Of a stretch of 64,000 nt of DNA, positions 1-7,330 are shown in pieces (positions within the stretch are counted from its first letter, which is position 1; every line of letters begins with the position of its first letter). The notes below the pieces were generated by a model that was given only the letters and a program-made list of their open reading frames with translations, ran no database searches and was not told the DNA's origin. Made by a program: the position numbers and the translations under genes. The DNA comes from an uncultured Flavobacteriales bacterium (GTDB taxonomy: Bacteria > Bacteroidota > Bacteroidia > Flavobacteriales_D > Crocinitomicaceae). The stretch lies in NCBI GenBank assembly GCA_903945495.1, contig CAJAVU010000057.1, positions 1 to 64,000 of the forward strand, in the 5' to 3' direction.

Positions 1-1284
1 ATCAACTTTGCAATAGTTGGTTTAATATTTGGAACAAATTTAACCTACTATGCCTCGATCGAATTTACGATGTCACATTTATATGCCTTCGTATTTTGCA
101 CCTGGTTTTTAGTTTTTCTTAAAAAATGGGTTGAAACTAACAGAACGAAGGATTTTTATTTGGCAGTATTTTTTTATAGTTTTTTGATTCTAATTCGTCC
201 AGTTGATGGACTGATTCTATTAATTGCTCCTTTCTTTTTTAATTCATTCAACGCTTTTTTAGATCGCATAGGAATCACAGTGAAGAAGCCCAAAACAATC
301 GTTTTCTCCTTTTTAATTTTCATTTGTTTTATTGGGATTCAATTGATGTCAAATTACGCACAATTTGGAATGCTTAAGTTAAATGGCTACACCAATGAAG
401 GATTTGATTACCTATTTTCACCAAAGTTCATTGAAGTTCTTTTTGGTTACAGAAAAGGAATGTTCATGTATAGTCCTTTATTGTTATTGATCATTCCAGC
501 ATTCTTAGTGTTATTTGTCAAGAGAAAATACTTCGGCATTGGATCCATTGTTGTTTTTGTTATAATCATTTGGATTACATCTTCCTGGTGGTGTTGGTAT
601 TATGGGGGAGGCTTCGGAATGCGCCCGTTGATTGATTTCTACTCATTTTTTGGATTAATCATAGCGCTTTCTTTTCAGTATTACTCGCAAATTATCCGAG
701 GTATTATTGTGCTTTGTAGTATTGCTTTTGTTTATTTTTCTCAAGTAGCAGAATATCAATATATCAATAACATCTTTCACTGGGATCAAATGAACAAGCA
801 TTCTTATTGGCATTTATTCTTGAAAGAAGATAGTCGTTTTGCTTGGTATCCACACTTGCAATTGGAGAGTGAATCTTTGCCTAAAGATGTTCCATACAAA
901 AAAATACGAATTTCGTTCAATGCTGCAGTCAAACGTTTAAACGGAGTTTATTCGTTAAATTCAATCAAAAAAGAATTTCATTTTAATCCTCAGAAACTGG
1001 ATGCAACCAACTATGGATTTTTACTTGAAGGAGAAGCCTTGATAACGAATCCAAATGATATTTTTGGGGTAGAGTTGCTGTGTTTTAAAAAGAACGATAC
1101 AATTCATCGAAAAATCGAGTATATCGGGAATCAAATAAAAGACGTCAATAGCTTTGGTCACTTTGAATTAGAATTTTATAATGGGCATATTCCATATTCC
1201 GATTCAATTCAAATGTTAATAGATGATCATAGTTCAACTAGAAAATTAAAAAATGCGACAATTACCATTTTAATGTATAAATAA
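1..1284 (+). CDS. Membrane glycosyltransferase-like protein (GT-C/GT39 type), 5' end outside window
   Basis: The frame is open from base 1, and the codons before the first ATG (position 70) encode continuing hydrophobic protein, so the true start lies upstream and about 427 residues are visible. About seven membrane segments occupy the first 240 residues, including a Trp-rich segment followed by a GGGFGMRP loop. The last 130 residues are soluble and strand-like. This layout resembles dolichyl-phosphate-mannose-type GT-C transferases of Bacteroidota, which use polyprenyl-linked sugars at the inner membrane. The catalytic N-terminal loop that would confirm this is not in the window, so the substrate is unknown and the family call is inference. 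Confidence 0.6.
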   Translation: MNFAIVGLIFGTNLTYYASIEFTMSHLYAFVFCTWFLVFLKKWVETNRTKDFYLAVFFYSFLILIRPVDGLILLIAPFFFNSFNAFLDRIGITVKKPKTIVFSFLIFICFIGIQLMSNYAQFGMLKLNGYTNEGFDYLFSPKFIEVLFGYRKGMFMYSPLLLLIIPAFLVLFVKRKYFGIGSIVVFVIIIWITSSWWCWYYGGGFGMRPLIDFYSFFGLIIALSFQYYSQIIRGIIVLCSIAFVYFSQVAEYQYINNIFHWDQMNKHSYWHLFLKEDSRFAWYPHLQLESESLPKDVPYKKIRISFNAAVKRLNGVYSLNSIKKEFHFNPQKLDATNYGFLLEGEALITNPNDIFGVELLCFKKNDTIHRKIEYIGNQIKDVNSFGHFELEFYNGHIPYSDSIQMLIDDHSSTRKLKNATITILMYK

Positions 1285-1356
1285 TTTAGATTACAAGCTT
1301 TCGGAAAATTCAACTAGTTAGAATTTACTATTTCATTTTCCTACTATCTTCACCAC

Positions 1357-2022
1357 ATGAAACGAGAAATCATTCAAACAGCCGACGGTTCAAACACGAT
1401 TCACATTCCTGATATGGATGAAAATTATCATTCTACTCATGGCGCTTTGCAAGAGGCTTTGCATGTGTTTATCAAGAATGGTTTGGAGTTAAAAAAGGAA
1501 CTTTCGCAACTCGACATTTTTGAAATGGGCTTTGGAACTGGATTAAATGCCTTGTTATGTTTCATTGAAGCGGAAAAAGGGAAACAACACATTTCGTACA
1601 AAGGAATTGAAGCGTATCCAGTTGAACCAGAATTGATTCAAGCAATCCGTTACGAAGATTTGGTCGATGATTGCTTTCATAAAGGATTTCAACAAATGCA
1701 TGAATTATCGTGGAATGAAACACATGCATTAACGAATAACTTTACGTTTGAAAAAATTCATTCAAAAATTGAGGAATATCTGGTCGAACACGAACAAATT
1801 GATCTCGTTTTTTATGATGCCTTTGGTCCTAAAGCGCAAGAAGCAATGTGGCATCCGAGTATTTTAAAGAAAATGTTTGACATGCTGAAACCGAATGGAA
1901 CACTAGTAACTTACTGTGCAAAAGGTCAAGTTAAACGTGATTTAAAAGCCTTGGGATTTACAATTGAAGCTGTTCCAGGTCCGCCAGGAAAGCGAGAAAT
2001 GACGTTAGCACATAAAAATTAA
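1357..2022 (+). CDS. mnmD: tRNA 5-methylaminomethyl-2-thiouridine methyltransferase, stand-alone MnmD
   Basis: This SAM-dependent methyltransferase (Methyltransf_30, formerly DUF752) makes the last methylation of mnm5s2U at wobble position 34 of tRNA. The 221 residues show the SAM-binding glycine motif FEMGFGTGLNALL near residues 55-67, the acidic LVFYDAFGPKAQEAMW motif near 150, and the diagnostic C-terminal AKGQVKRDLKALGF and PGPPGKREM segments. It lacks the FAD domain of enterobacterial MnmC, so it is the single-domain form usual in this phylum. A TATCTTCA element (1345-1352) ends only four bases before the ATG. The stop overlaps that of mtaB on the other strand, another tRNA-modification gene. 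Confidence 0.9.
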   Translation: MKREIIQTADGSNTIHIPDMDENYHSTHGALQEALHVFIKNGLELKKELSQLDIFEMGFGTGLNALLCFIEAEKGKQHISYKGIEAYPVEPELIQAIRYEDLVDDCFHKGFQQMHELSWNETHALTNNFTFEKIHSKIEEYLVEHEQIDLVFYDAFGPKAQEAMWHPSILKKMFDMLKPNGTLVTYCAKGQVKRDLKALGFTIEAVPGPPGKREMTLAHKN

Positions 2023-3326
2023 TTGGCGAATTCACATTTCATGATTCCATCACGGTCAATTTCAGTCAGTTTAACTGTTTGAAAAGTATTGACCATTGCT
2101 ACATCATACGGCATTTTGACTTTTACATAGTTTTCAGTGAAACCGTACATTACACCATTGTCTTCCTCGTGTTCAAATAAAACGGAGCGAATCGAACCAA
2201 TGTTTTGCTCATAAAATGCGCGTTTTTTCTTGTCTGAAAGAATGTGTAATTGTTTGCTACGTTCACGTCGAACAGCCATTGGAACAGGATCGCCAAGTTT
2301 CACAGCGGTTGTATTCGCGCGTTCTGAATAGGTAAAGACATGTAAATAGGAAATATCAATGTCTTTCAAGAAATTGATGGTATCCAAGAATTCTTCATCT
2401 GTTTCACCTGGAAAACCAACAATTACATCAACACCAATACACGCATCGGCACGTAAAGATTTAATGTAGGCAACACGTTCGGCGTACAATTCACGTAAAT
2501 ACTTTCTGCGCATTGCTTGCAACAAACGATTATTTCCTGATTGTAAAGGAACATGAAAATGGGGAACGAAACGTTTTGACTCGTTTAAGGAAAAATGAAT
2601 AATCTCATTCGTCAATAAATTCGGTTCAATCGAAGAAATTCGGTAACGATCAATTCCTTCAACTTTATCCAATTCTTTGACCAAACCAAATAGGTTTTCG
2701 TCGCCTCCTTGTCCAAAATCACCGATGTTCACACCTGTTAAAACAACTTCTTTTACATCAGTTAAAGCAATTTTCTCTGCTTCTTCTAGCGTTTTTGCAA
2801 TCGATGCATTTCTACTTTTACCACGCGCTAAAGGAATCGTACAAAAAGTACAGAAATAGTCACAACCATCTTGTACTTTCAAGAATGAGCGTGTGCGATC
2901 GCCATAAGAAAAGGCAGGAACGAATTCCTTAGTGTTTTTGATCGATTCAAACTCAATCACTGTTTCTTCTGGCTTCGCTTCTAATTTTTCGATATGTTCA
3001 ATCAAATTGAATTTTTCATTTGCCCCCAAAACGATATCAACTCCGGGAATTTGTCCGATTTCAACAGGTTTTAATTGAGCGAAACATCCAATGATTGCCA
3101 CAAAAGCATCTGGATTAATCTTCAACGCCTTTTTTACAAGTTGCTTGCATTTTTTATCAGCATTTTCAGTTACTGAACATGTATTAATCACATAAATATC
3201 CGGAGTTTCTTCAAAATCAACCTTCGCATATCCAGCATCATCGAATAGGCGAGAAATGGTTGATGTCTCCGAGAAATTCAACTTGCACCCTAAGGTGTAA
3301 AACGCAACTTTTTTGTATTGATTCAT
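2019..3326 (-). CDS. mtaB: tRNA t6A37 methylthiotransferase MtaB
   Basis: MtaB is a radical SAM enzyme that converts t6A to ms2t6A at position 37 of tRNAs. The UPF0004 N-terminal domain starts with TLGCKLNFSE and carries further cluster cysteines in NTCSVTENADKKC and IIGCFAQ. The radical SAM triad CDYFCTFC lies near residues 153-160 (CxxxCxxC), and a TRAM-like end follows (YGFTENYVKVKMPYD). A longer reading from a TTG at 3338 is possible, but that TTG is part of a TATTTTTG -7 element, so I choose ATG at 3326, giving 435 residues. The gene ends tail to tail with mnmD, sharing the palindrome TTAA for both stop codons. Confidence 0.93.
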   Translation of the reverse strand: MNQYKKVAFYTLGCKLNFSETSTISRLFDDAGYAKVDFEETPDIYVINTCSVTENADKKCKQLVKKALKINPDAFVAIIGCFAQLKPVEIGQIPGVDIVLGANEKFNLIEHIEKLEAKPEETVIEFESIKNTKEFVPAFSYGDRTRSFLKVQDGCDYFCTFCTIPLARGKSRNASIAKTLEEAEKIALTDVKEVVLTGVNIGDFGQGGDENLFGLVKELDKVEGIDRYRISSIEPNLLTNEIIHFSLNESKRFVPHFHVPLQSGNNRLLQAMRRKYLRELYAERVAYIKSLRADACIGVDVIVGFPGETDEEFLDTINFLKDIDISYLHVFTYSERANTTAVKLGDPVPMAVRRERSKQLHILSDKKKRAFYEQNIGSIRSVLFEHEEDNGVMYGFTENYVKVKMPYDVAMVNTFQTVKLTEIDRDGIMKCEFAN

Positions 3327-3335
3327 AATCGAGTG

Positions 3336-3343
3336 CAAAAATA
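3336..3343 (-). promoter_or_regulatory. -7 promoter element of mtaB (TATTTTTG)
   Basis: Read on the minus strand this is TATTTTTG, matching the Bacteroidota consensus TAnnTTTG, nine bases before the chosen mtaB ATG. It also explains why the TTG at 3338 is unlikely to be a start codon. Confidence 0.6.
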
Positions 3344-3398
3344 GAAAATTTCCAGCATTCCTTCATTTTCCAAATCCCTCATTATTTCATTTATTCTT

Positions 3399-3406
3399 TA
3401 TATTTG
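3399..3406 (+). promoter_or_regulatory. -7 promoter element (TATATTTG) of the 3429-5995 group
   Basis: An exact TAnnTTTG match 22 bases before the ATG at 3429. No clear -33 TTTG is visible. It would drive the WPGG membrane protein, cdd and the two genes behind them. Confidence 0.6.
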
Positions 3407-3428
3407 TCTAGAATCATTCGGGACTAGT

Positions 3429-4097
3429 ATGCTGATCACGTATATCGTATTAATTATCATTGCAATTGTTTTTAAGTTCCTTCATTGGCCAGGCGGTTCA
3501 TTGATACTTTTGTTTTCCATTCTTTTTCCCTTGATTGATATTCTAATTCAATCCTTGCGAAAAAAGGAAGATAAGATTGCTCGCATCTACAGTGCAATAA
3601 GTCTTTTTTTATTAGCGGTTTTCATTCAATTTAAATTGCTTGCATGGCCGGGAGGAATTCCATTGTTGTTTTTTGGATTATTATTGGCAGGATTTAGTTT
3701 CTATCATTTAAACAAAAAGAAAAGTCGATTTTCAGTACGTTTTATCCTATTTTCGGCAGTGATTTTATTCGCACTGTTCAATGCATCTTTAAAAACGAGT
3801 ACCTTGAAATTGGCCTATTCTCTAGAAGATCCATTTGATTCGAACACGCAGGTTCCAACGTTTTGGGTGCAACAATTAGCGTACGATTTTTACCGAGAAG
3901 GCGATTACAAAAAGGCAGAATTTCTGATTCAAAAGAATATTAATCACATTGAACGTTTGTTAAAACAAGAGGATGTGGAAGATTTCTTGCGAGACATTGA
4001 CGAGAAGAATTTGGAACAATCGAAATTAGATTTAAAACAACTAAAGAATCGTAAATGGTCGTTCAATCCATTGATTCCTGAAGACAGACAAGAATGA
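3429..4097 (+). CDS. Multi-pass membrane protein with two GldL-like WPGG helices
   Basis: A 222-residue protein with about five membrane segments in the first 120 residues and a charged, helical, probably cytoplasmic tail. Two segments carry the same motif, FKFLHWPGGS (residues 15-24) and FKLLAWPGGI (68-77). A very similar motif marks the first membrane helix of GldL, the T9SS/gliding motor subunit. The protein is not GldL itself, because order, helix number and tail differ. It overlaps cdd by four bases (ATGA), so the two are translationally coupled. Function is unknown; a GldL relative is inferred from the motif alone. Confidence 0.65.
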   Translation: MLITYIVLIIIAIVFKFLHWPGGSLILLFSILFPLIDILIQSLRKKEDKIARIYSAISLFLLAVFIQFKLLAWPGGIPLLFFGLLLAGFSFYHLNKKKSRFSVRFILFSAVILFALFNASLKTSTLKLAYSLEDPFDSNTQVPTFWVQQLAYDFYREGDYKKAEFLIQKNINHIERLLKQEDVEDFLRDIDEKNLEQSKLDLKQLKNRKWSFNPLIPEDRQE

Positions 4098-4567
4098 AAA
4101 AATCACTAGCACTTGAATATGAAGATTTTGCAGATTACAGCGAATTACCTGAATTGGAGCAAAATCTAGTCGAAAAAGCCTATTCAATATCCAATGATGC
4201 GTATGCGCCATACAGCAATTTTAAAGTTGGTGCAGCGGTTTTATTGGGAAATGGGGAAGTAGTGCTTGGTAGTAATCAAGAAAACATTGCATATCCATCC
4301 GGTTTGTGCGCTGAACGTGTTGCCTTGTTTTATACAGGTGCAAACTATCCCAATGAAACAATTAAACTGTTGGTCATCGTAGCCAAAGGAGATTTGTTAC
4401 CCTTTGATAAGATTTTATCGCCTTGTGGATCATGTCGACAAGTATTGGTTGAATCAGAATCGCGCCAAACAGAACCTTTTCAAGTGATTTTGGTGAGTCA
4501 AAATAGACGAACGATTCGCTTCTCATCTGCCAAAGATTTATTACCTTTTGCCTTCGGAACGATTTAA
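4094..4567 (+). CDS. cdd: Cytidine deaminase
   Basis: This enzyme deaminates cytidine and deoxycytidine to uridine forms in the pyrimidine salvage pathway. The zinc and proton-transfer residues are visible as CAERVAL (Cys-Ala-Glu, near residue 74) and PCGSCRQVL (near 115), with the substrate-binding motif YSNFKVGAAV near 40. Length (157 residues) fits the homotetrameric small form with a short N-terminal extension. The start overlaps the upstream stop as ATGA. As I recall, flavobacteria commonly keep cdd just ahead of pdhA/pdhC; here two extra genes intervene. Confidence 0.95.
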   Translation: MKKSLALEYEDFADYSELPELEQNLVEKAYSISNDAYAPYSNFKVGAAVLLGNGEVVLGSNQENIAYPSGLCAERVALFYTGANYPNETIKLLVIVAKGDLLPFDKILSPCGSCRQVLVESESRQTEPFQVILVSQNRRTIRFSSAKDLLPFAFGTI

Positions 4568-4580
4568 ATACTAGAGAATT

Positions 4581-5177
4581 ATGAAAGTATTGGAGAAATG
4601 GTGGTTTTGGTTTGCTTTGAGTTTTATTACGTATGCAAATACCTTGAATCACGATTATACGATTGATGATTTAATTGTTGTTACATCCAATAAAATGACG
4701 CAAGAGGGAATCGGCGGAATTCCTGAATTGTTCAAACACAGTTATTTATTTGGGTATGATGGTCGTGAGGATGAATCGTATCGACCTGTGACTTTAGCAA
4801 GTTTTGCTGTAGAGAAATCATTTTTTGATGCAAAACCAGCCGCCTCACATTTCGTTCAAGTCTTGTTATACGGACTTTGCATGATTGTCGTTTTTAAGTA
4901 TTTATCGCGTTTATTTGGGGAGGAGAAAAAGGATTACTTGTTGGAAATCTCCAAAGAGTTTTTCGAGCAACAAAAAATCGAAAAGAGTTTGGAAATCATG
5001 ACAATTTATGTAGATCGTTTTCCTGAAGATTTAAGTGCAAAATCAAACAAAGGGATGTTACTGGAAATGCAAGGTTCTAAGAAAGAAGCCTTAAAAATCT
5101 ACGAAGAAATTTTGTCGAAGGATCCAAATCAAGTGCACACCAAAGAATTATACAACAAATTAAAACAATCCATCTAA
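4581..5177 (+). CDS. Shortened membrane/TPR protein, probable internal deletion derivative
   Basis: The first 110 residues match the N-terminus of large Bacteroidota membrane proteins of the glycosyltransferase/TMTC type: one helix, the loop ANTLNHDYTIDD, then YRPVTLASFAVEKSFF and a second helix. In those proteins, of roughly 600 residues or more, many further membrane helices follow before a C-terminal TPR region. Here the sequence passes from FKYLSRLFG straight into soluble TPR-like helices (residues 115-198). The frame is intact and codon use looks normal, so it may still be translated, but the catalytic core is absent. The family comparison is from memory and needs alignment. It begins 14 bases after cdd. 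Confidence 0.6.
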   Translation: MKVLEKWWFWFALSFITYANTLNHDYTIDDLIVVTSNKMTQEGIGGIPELFKHSYLFGYDGREDESYRPVTLASFAVEKSFFDAKPAASHFVQVLLYGLCMIVVFKYLSRLFGEEKKDYLLEISKEFFEQQKIEKSLEIMTIYVDRFPEDLSAKSNKGMLLEMQGSKKEALKIYEEILSKDPNQVHTKELYNKLKQSI

Positions 5178-5995
5178 TGCGCATCTTTTTCATTTTATCT
5201 GTAGGAATACTACTCGCGTCTTGTCATTCAACTAAAACAGCTGAAATTACAACAACACCAGAACCAAAACCGGCAACTGAACATACAAAAGACCTTGTGA
5301 TGGGAAAAGTTGAAATTCAACATTTTTCAGATTATGCAGCGGATACAACGGTTCATACCTTGTCGTATATGTATTACGATGCGACGATAGGACCAAAGGC
5401 GGTTTACAAAGACTCAATCAATCAACATATTATTGATTTTACACGCACGTCAACCGAATTTGAAATTGATGAATCCAGAACTGCAACCTTGAACAATGAA
5501 TTTTTTGAGAAGCAATTGAAGTCTTTTGAAGCCATTGCAGCTGAGGCTTATTCAATGGATGAAACCGAAAATTTGTGGGATTACCAAGGAACAATAGCAA
5601 TCACAGAATACCCTAATTTTGTTGCCTTAGAAATAGGGAATTGGACATACACTGGCGGAGCACATGGAAATGGCTTTACTGGTTACACCATGATTGACCG
5701 AAAAACAGGGGCTGTCTTGAATTTAGCAGATTTTGTTACTGATTTAAACGCTTTTGCAGTGATTGCTGAACGCGAATTCAGAAAAGACAATGAAATAGGA
5801 GCAAATGATAATCTAATGGAACTAGGATATTGGTTTGAAGAAGGAAAATTTCAGTGCAATGAAAACTTCTTTTTTGATAACAATGAACTAGTCTTTTTAT
5901 ACAACAATTATGAGATTGCACCTTATTCGGCAGGTCAAATCACTTTTTCAATTTCATTGAGTGATTTAACGAATTTGTTAAGAATTAAACCTTAG
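5177..5995 (+). CDS. Lipoprotein with DUF4163/DUF3298 (RsiV-like) domains
   Basis: The N-terminus is a lipoprotein signal with lipobox LLASC near residue 16, so the 272-residue protein is likely membrane-anchored and faces the periplasm. A DUF4163-like half (about 45-160) is followed by a DUF3298-like half with the signature WTYTGGAHGNGFTGYTMIDR (about 155-175) and NLADFVTD. The same fold occurs in RsiV and PdaC of Bacillus, where it binds or deacetylates cell-wall material; catalytic activity cannot be inferred here. The ATG shares a base with the upstream stop (TAATG), pointing to coupling. It is the last gene of the group before the pdhA promoter. Confidence 0.75.
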   Translation: MRIFFILSVGILLASCHSTKTAEITTTPEPKPATEHTKDLVMGKVEIQHFSDYAADTTVHTLSYMYYDATIGPKAVYKDSINQHIIDFTRTSTEFEIDESRTATLNNEFFEKQLKSFEAIAAEAYSMDETENLWDYQGTIAITEYPNFVALEIGNWTYTGGAHGNGFTGYTMIDRKTGAVLNLADFVTDLNAFAVIAEREFRKDNEIGANDNLMELGYWFEEGKFQCNENFFFDNNELVFLYNNYEIAPYSAGQITFSISLSDLTNLLRIKP

Positions 5996-6031
5996 GTGAT
6001 TTTTGTTTTAGTGGAACACAATAAATAAAAG

Positions 6032-6058
6032 TTGTTTTACTAGAATTTTCTATATTTG
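6032..6058 (+). promoter_or_regulatory. pdhA promoter (TTG, then TATATTTG)
   Basis: TATATTTG at 6051-6058 is an exact -7 match. A TTG at 6032-6034 is the best -33 candidate, with a short 16-base spacer. The predicted transcript would start near 6065, leaving about 20 bases before the ATG at 6086. A possible upstream TTG start at 6056 lies inside this element. Confidence 0.65.
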
Positions 6059-6085
6059 CGAATTGAATTTTTAACAGGGAATAAC

Positions 6086-7138
6086 ATGGCGGTAAAAACT
6101 GCAAGCAAACCTTCTAAAACCTCTAAAAAAGAGTCAACTGCAGGGAAAACAAAATTTTCAAAGGACACGTACATTAAATGGTACAAGGACATGTTGTTGA
6201 TTCGTAAATTCGAAGAGAAAACGGGTCAGTTATACATTCAACAAAAATTTGGTGGATTTTGTCACTTATACATTGGACAAGAGGCAATCGTTGCAGGAAC
6301 AGCAAGTGCTTGTCGCCCAGGTGATAAACACATGACAGCATATCGTGACCACGCACATCCAATTGCTCTAGGAACAGATCCACGTATTTTAATGGCTGAA
6401 CTTTACGGTCGTGTTACTGGATGTTCGAAAGGAAAAGGTGGTTCAATGCACTTTTTTGATAAAGAGAAAAACTTCATGGGTGGACACGGAATCGTTGGTG
6501 CTCAAATTGTGATGGGTGCAGGCGTTGGTTTCGCTGAAAAATACAATGGAACAGACAATGTTGCTTTTGTTTCAATGGGTGATGGAGCTGTTCGTCAAGG
6601 TGCTTTGCATGAAACATTCAATATGGCAATGAACTGGAAATTACCAGTGATTTTCATTATTGAAAACAATAATTATGCAATGGGAACATCGGTTGAGCGT
6701 ACAACAAACGTTACGGATCTTTCAAAAATTGGACTTTCATATGAAATGCCTTCGAAAATTGTAAATGGAATGTCTCCTGAGGCTGTTCACGAAGCAATTG
6801 AAGAAGCTGCAGATCGCGCTCGTCGTGGTGATGGACCAACATTGTTGGATATCAGAACATATCGTTATAAAGGACACTCAATGTCAGATCCTCAAAAATA
6901 CCGTTCGAAAGAAGAGGTAGCTGAGTGGATGGAACAAGATCCTATCGAGCACTGTTTGAGAATGATTCAAAGCAACAAATGGTTATCTCAAGCAGAAATT
7001 GATGAAATTGGTGTTTGGGTGAAAAAAGAAGTGGATGAATCAGTTGAATTTGCTGAAAACTCTCCATATCCAGAAGCACATGAGTTGTATGAAGACATTT
7101 ACATGCAAACGGATTACCCATATATCAAAGAATACTAA
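6086..7138 (+). CDS. pdhA: Pyruvate dehydrogenase E1 component, alpha subunit
   Basis: With the beta subunit this protein decarboxylates pyruvate and passes the acetyl group to lipoyl-E2. The thiamine diphosphate motif begins at GDGAVRQGALHE and ends at ENNNYAMGTS. The E1-alpha signatures GGSMHFFDKEKNFMGGHGIV and YRYKGHSMSDPQKYRSKEE are present. I choose ATG at 6086 (350 residues), because an upstream TTG is part of the promoter. The N-terminus is Lys/Ser-rich (KTASKPSKTSKKES). The next gene is the E2 component. The beta subunit is not in this window and must be elsewhere, as usual for flavobacteria with separated pdhB. Confidence 0.95.
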   Translation: MAVKTASKPSKTSKKESTAGKTKFSKDTYIKWYKDMLLIRKFEEKTGQLYIQQKFGGFCHLYIGQEAIVAGTASACRPGDKHMTAYRDHAHPIALGTDPRILMAELYGRVTGCSKGKGGSMHFFDKEKNFMGGHGIVGAQIVMGAGVGFAEKYNGTDNVAFVSMGDGAVRQGALHETFNMAMNWKLPVIFIIENNNYAMGTSVERTTNVTDLSKIGLSYEMPSKIVNGMSPEAVHEAIEEAADRARRGDGPTLLDIRTYRYKGHSMSDPQKYRSKEEVAEWMEQDPIEHCLRMIQSNKWLSQAEIDEIGVWVKKEVDESVEFAENSPYPEAHELYEDIYMQTDYPYIKEY

Positions 7139-7140
7139 AA

Positions 7141-7184
7141 AGAACCGAGAACCAAGATCCGAGAATCGAGAACTGAGAGTCGAG
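7141..7184 (+). repeat. Degenerate heptamer tandem repeat, six copies (AGAAYCG)
   Basis: Directly after pdhA six contiguous 7-base units can be read: AGAACCG, AGAACCA, AGATCCG, AGAATCG, AGAACTG and AGAGTCG, followed by AG. Each differs from the consensus by one or two bases. No gene is seen in the 192-base pdhA-pdhC spacer. Confidence 0.85.
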
Positions 7185-7281
7185 TTCGCGGTGGAGGGGA
7201 AAGTTTGGTTCAAGGTAGTTGTGTTAAAAGAAATAATTAGAATAACATAGAATAGAGAAGCACAAGAGAAAAAGGGATTAA

Positions 7282-7315
7282 GTCTCGAATCTCTCAAAGA
7301 GGTGGTCTCGAATCT
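7282..7315 (+). repeat. 11-bp direct repeat GTCTCGAATCT, twice
   Basis: Two exact copies (7282-7292 and 7305-7315) just before pdhC. Their reverse complement AGATTCGAGAC nearly matches the heptamer array at 7141-7184, so the spacer RNA could fold back on itself. Confidence 0.8.
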
Positions 7316-7330
7316 AATATCGAAAAAGAA

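Noticed and set aside
4374-4652. 92-codon minus-strand frame opposite cdd
   Set aside because: It lies opposite the conserved cdd catalytic region and has no recognisable protein features.
6056-6058. TTG start giving a ten-residue longer pdhA
   Set aside because: The TTG is the end of the TATATTTG -7 element and would lie upstream of the transcript start. Similar reasoning removed TTG starts at 3338 and 20878.
7035-7297. Open frames on both strands across the end of pdhA and the spacer
   Set aside because: They overlap the pdhA end and the heptamer array; translations are repeat-derived and have no start context.
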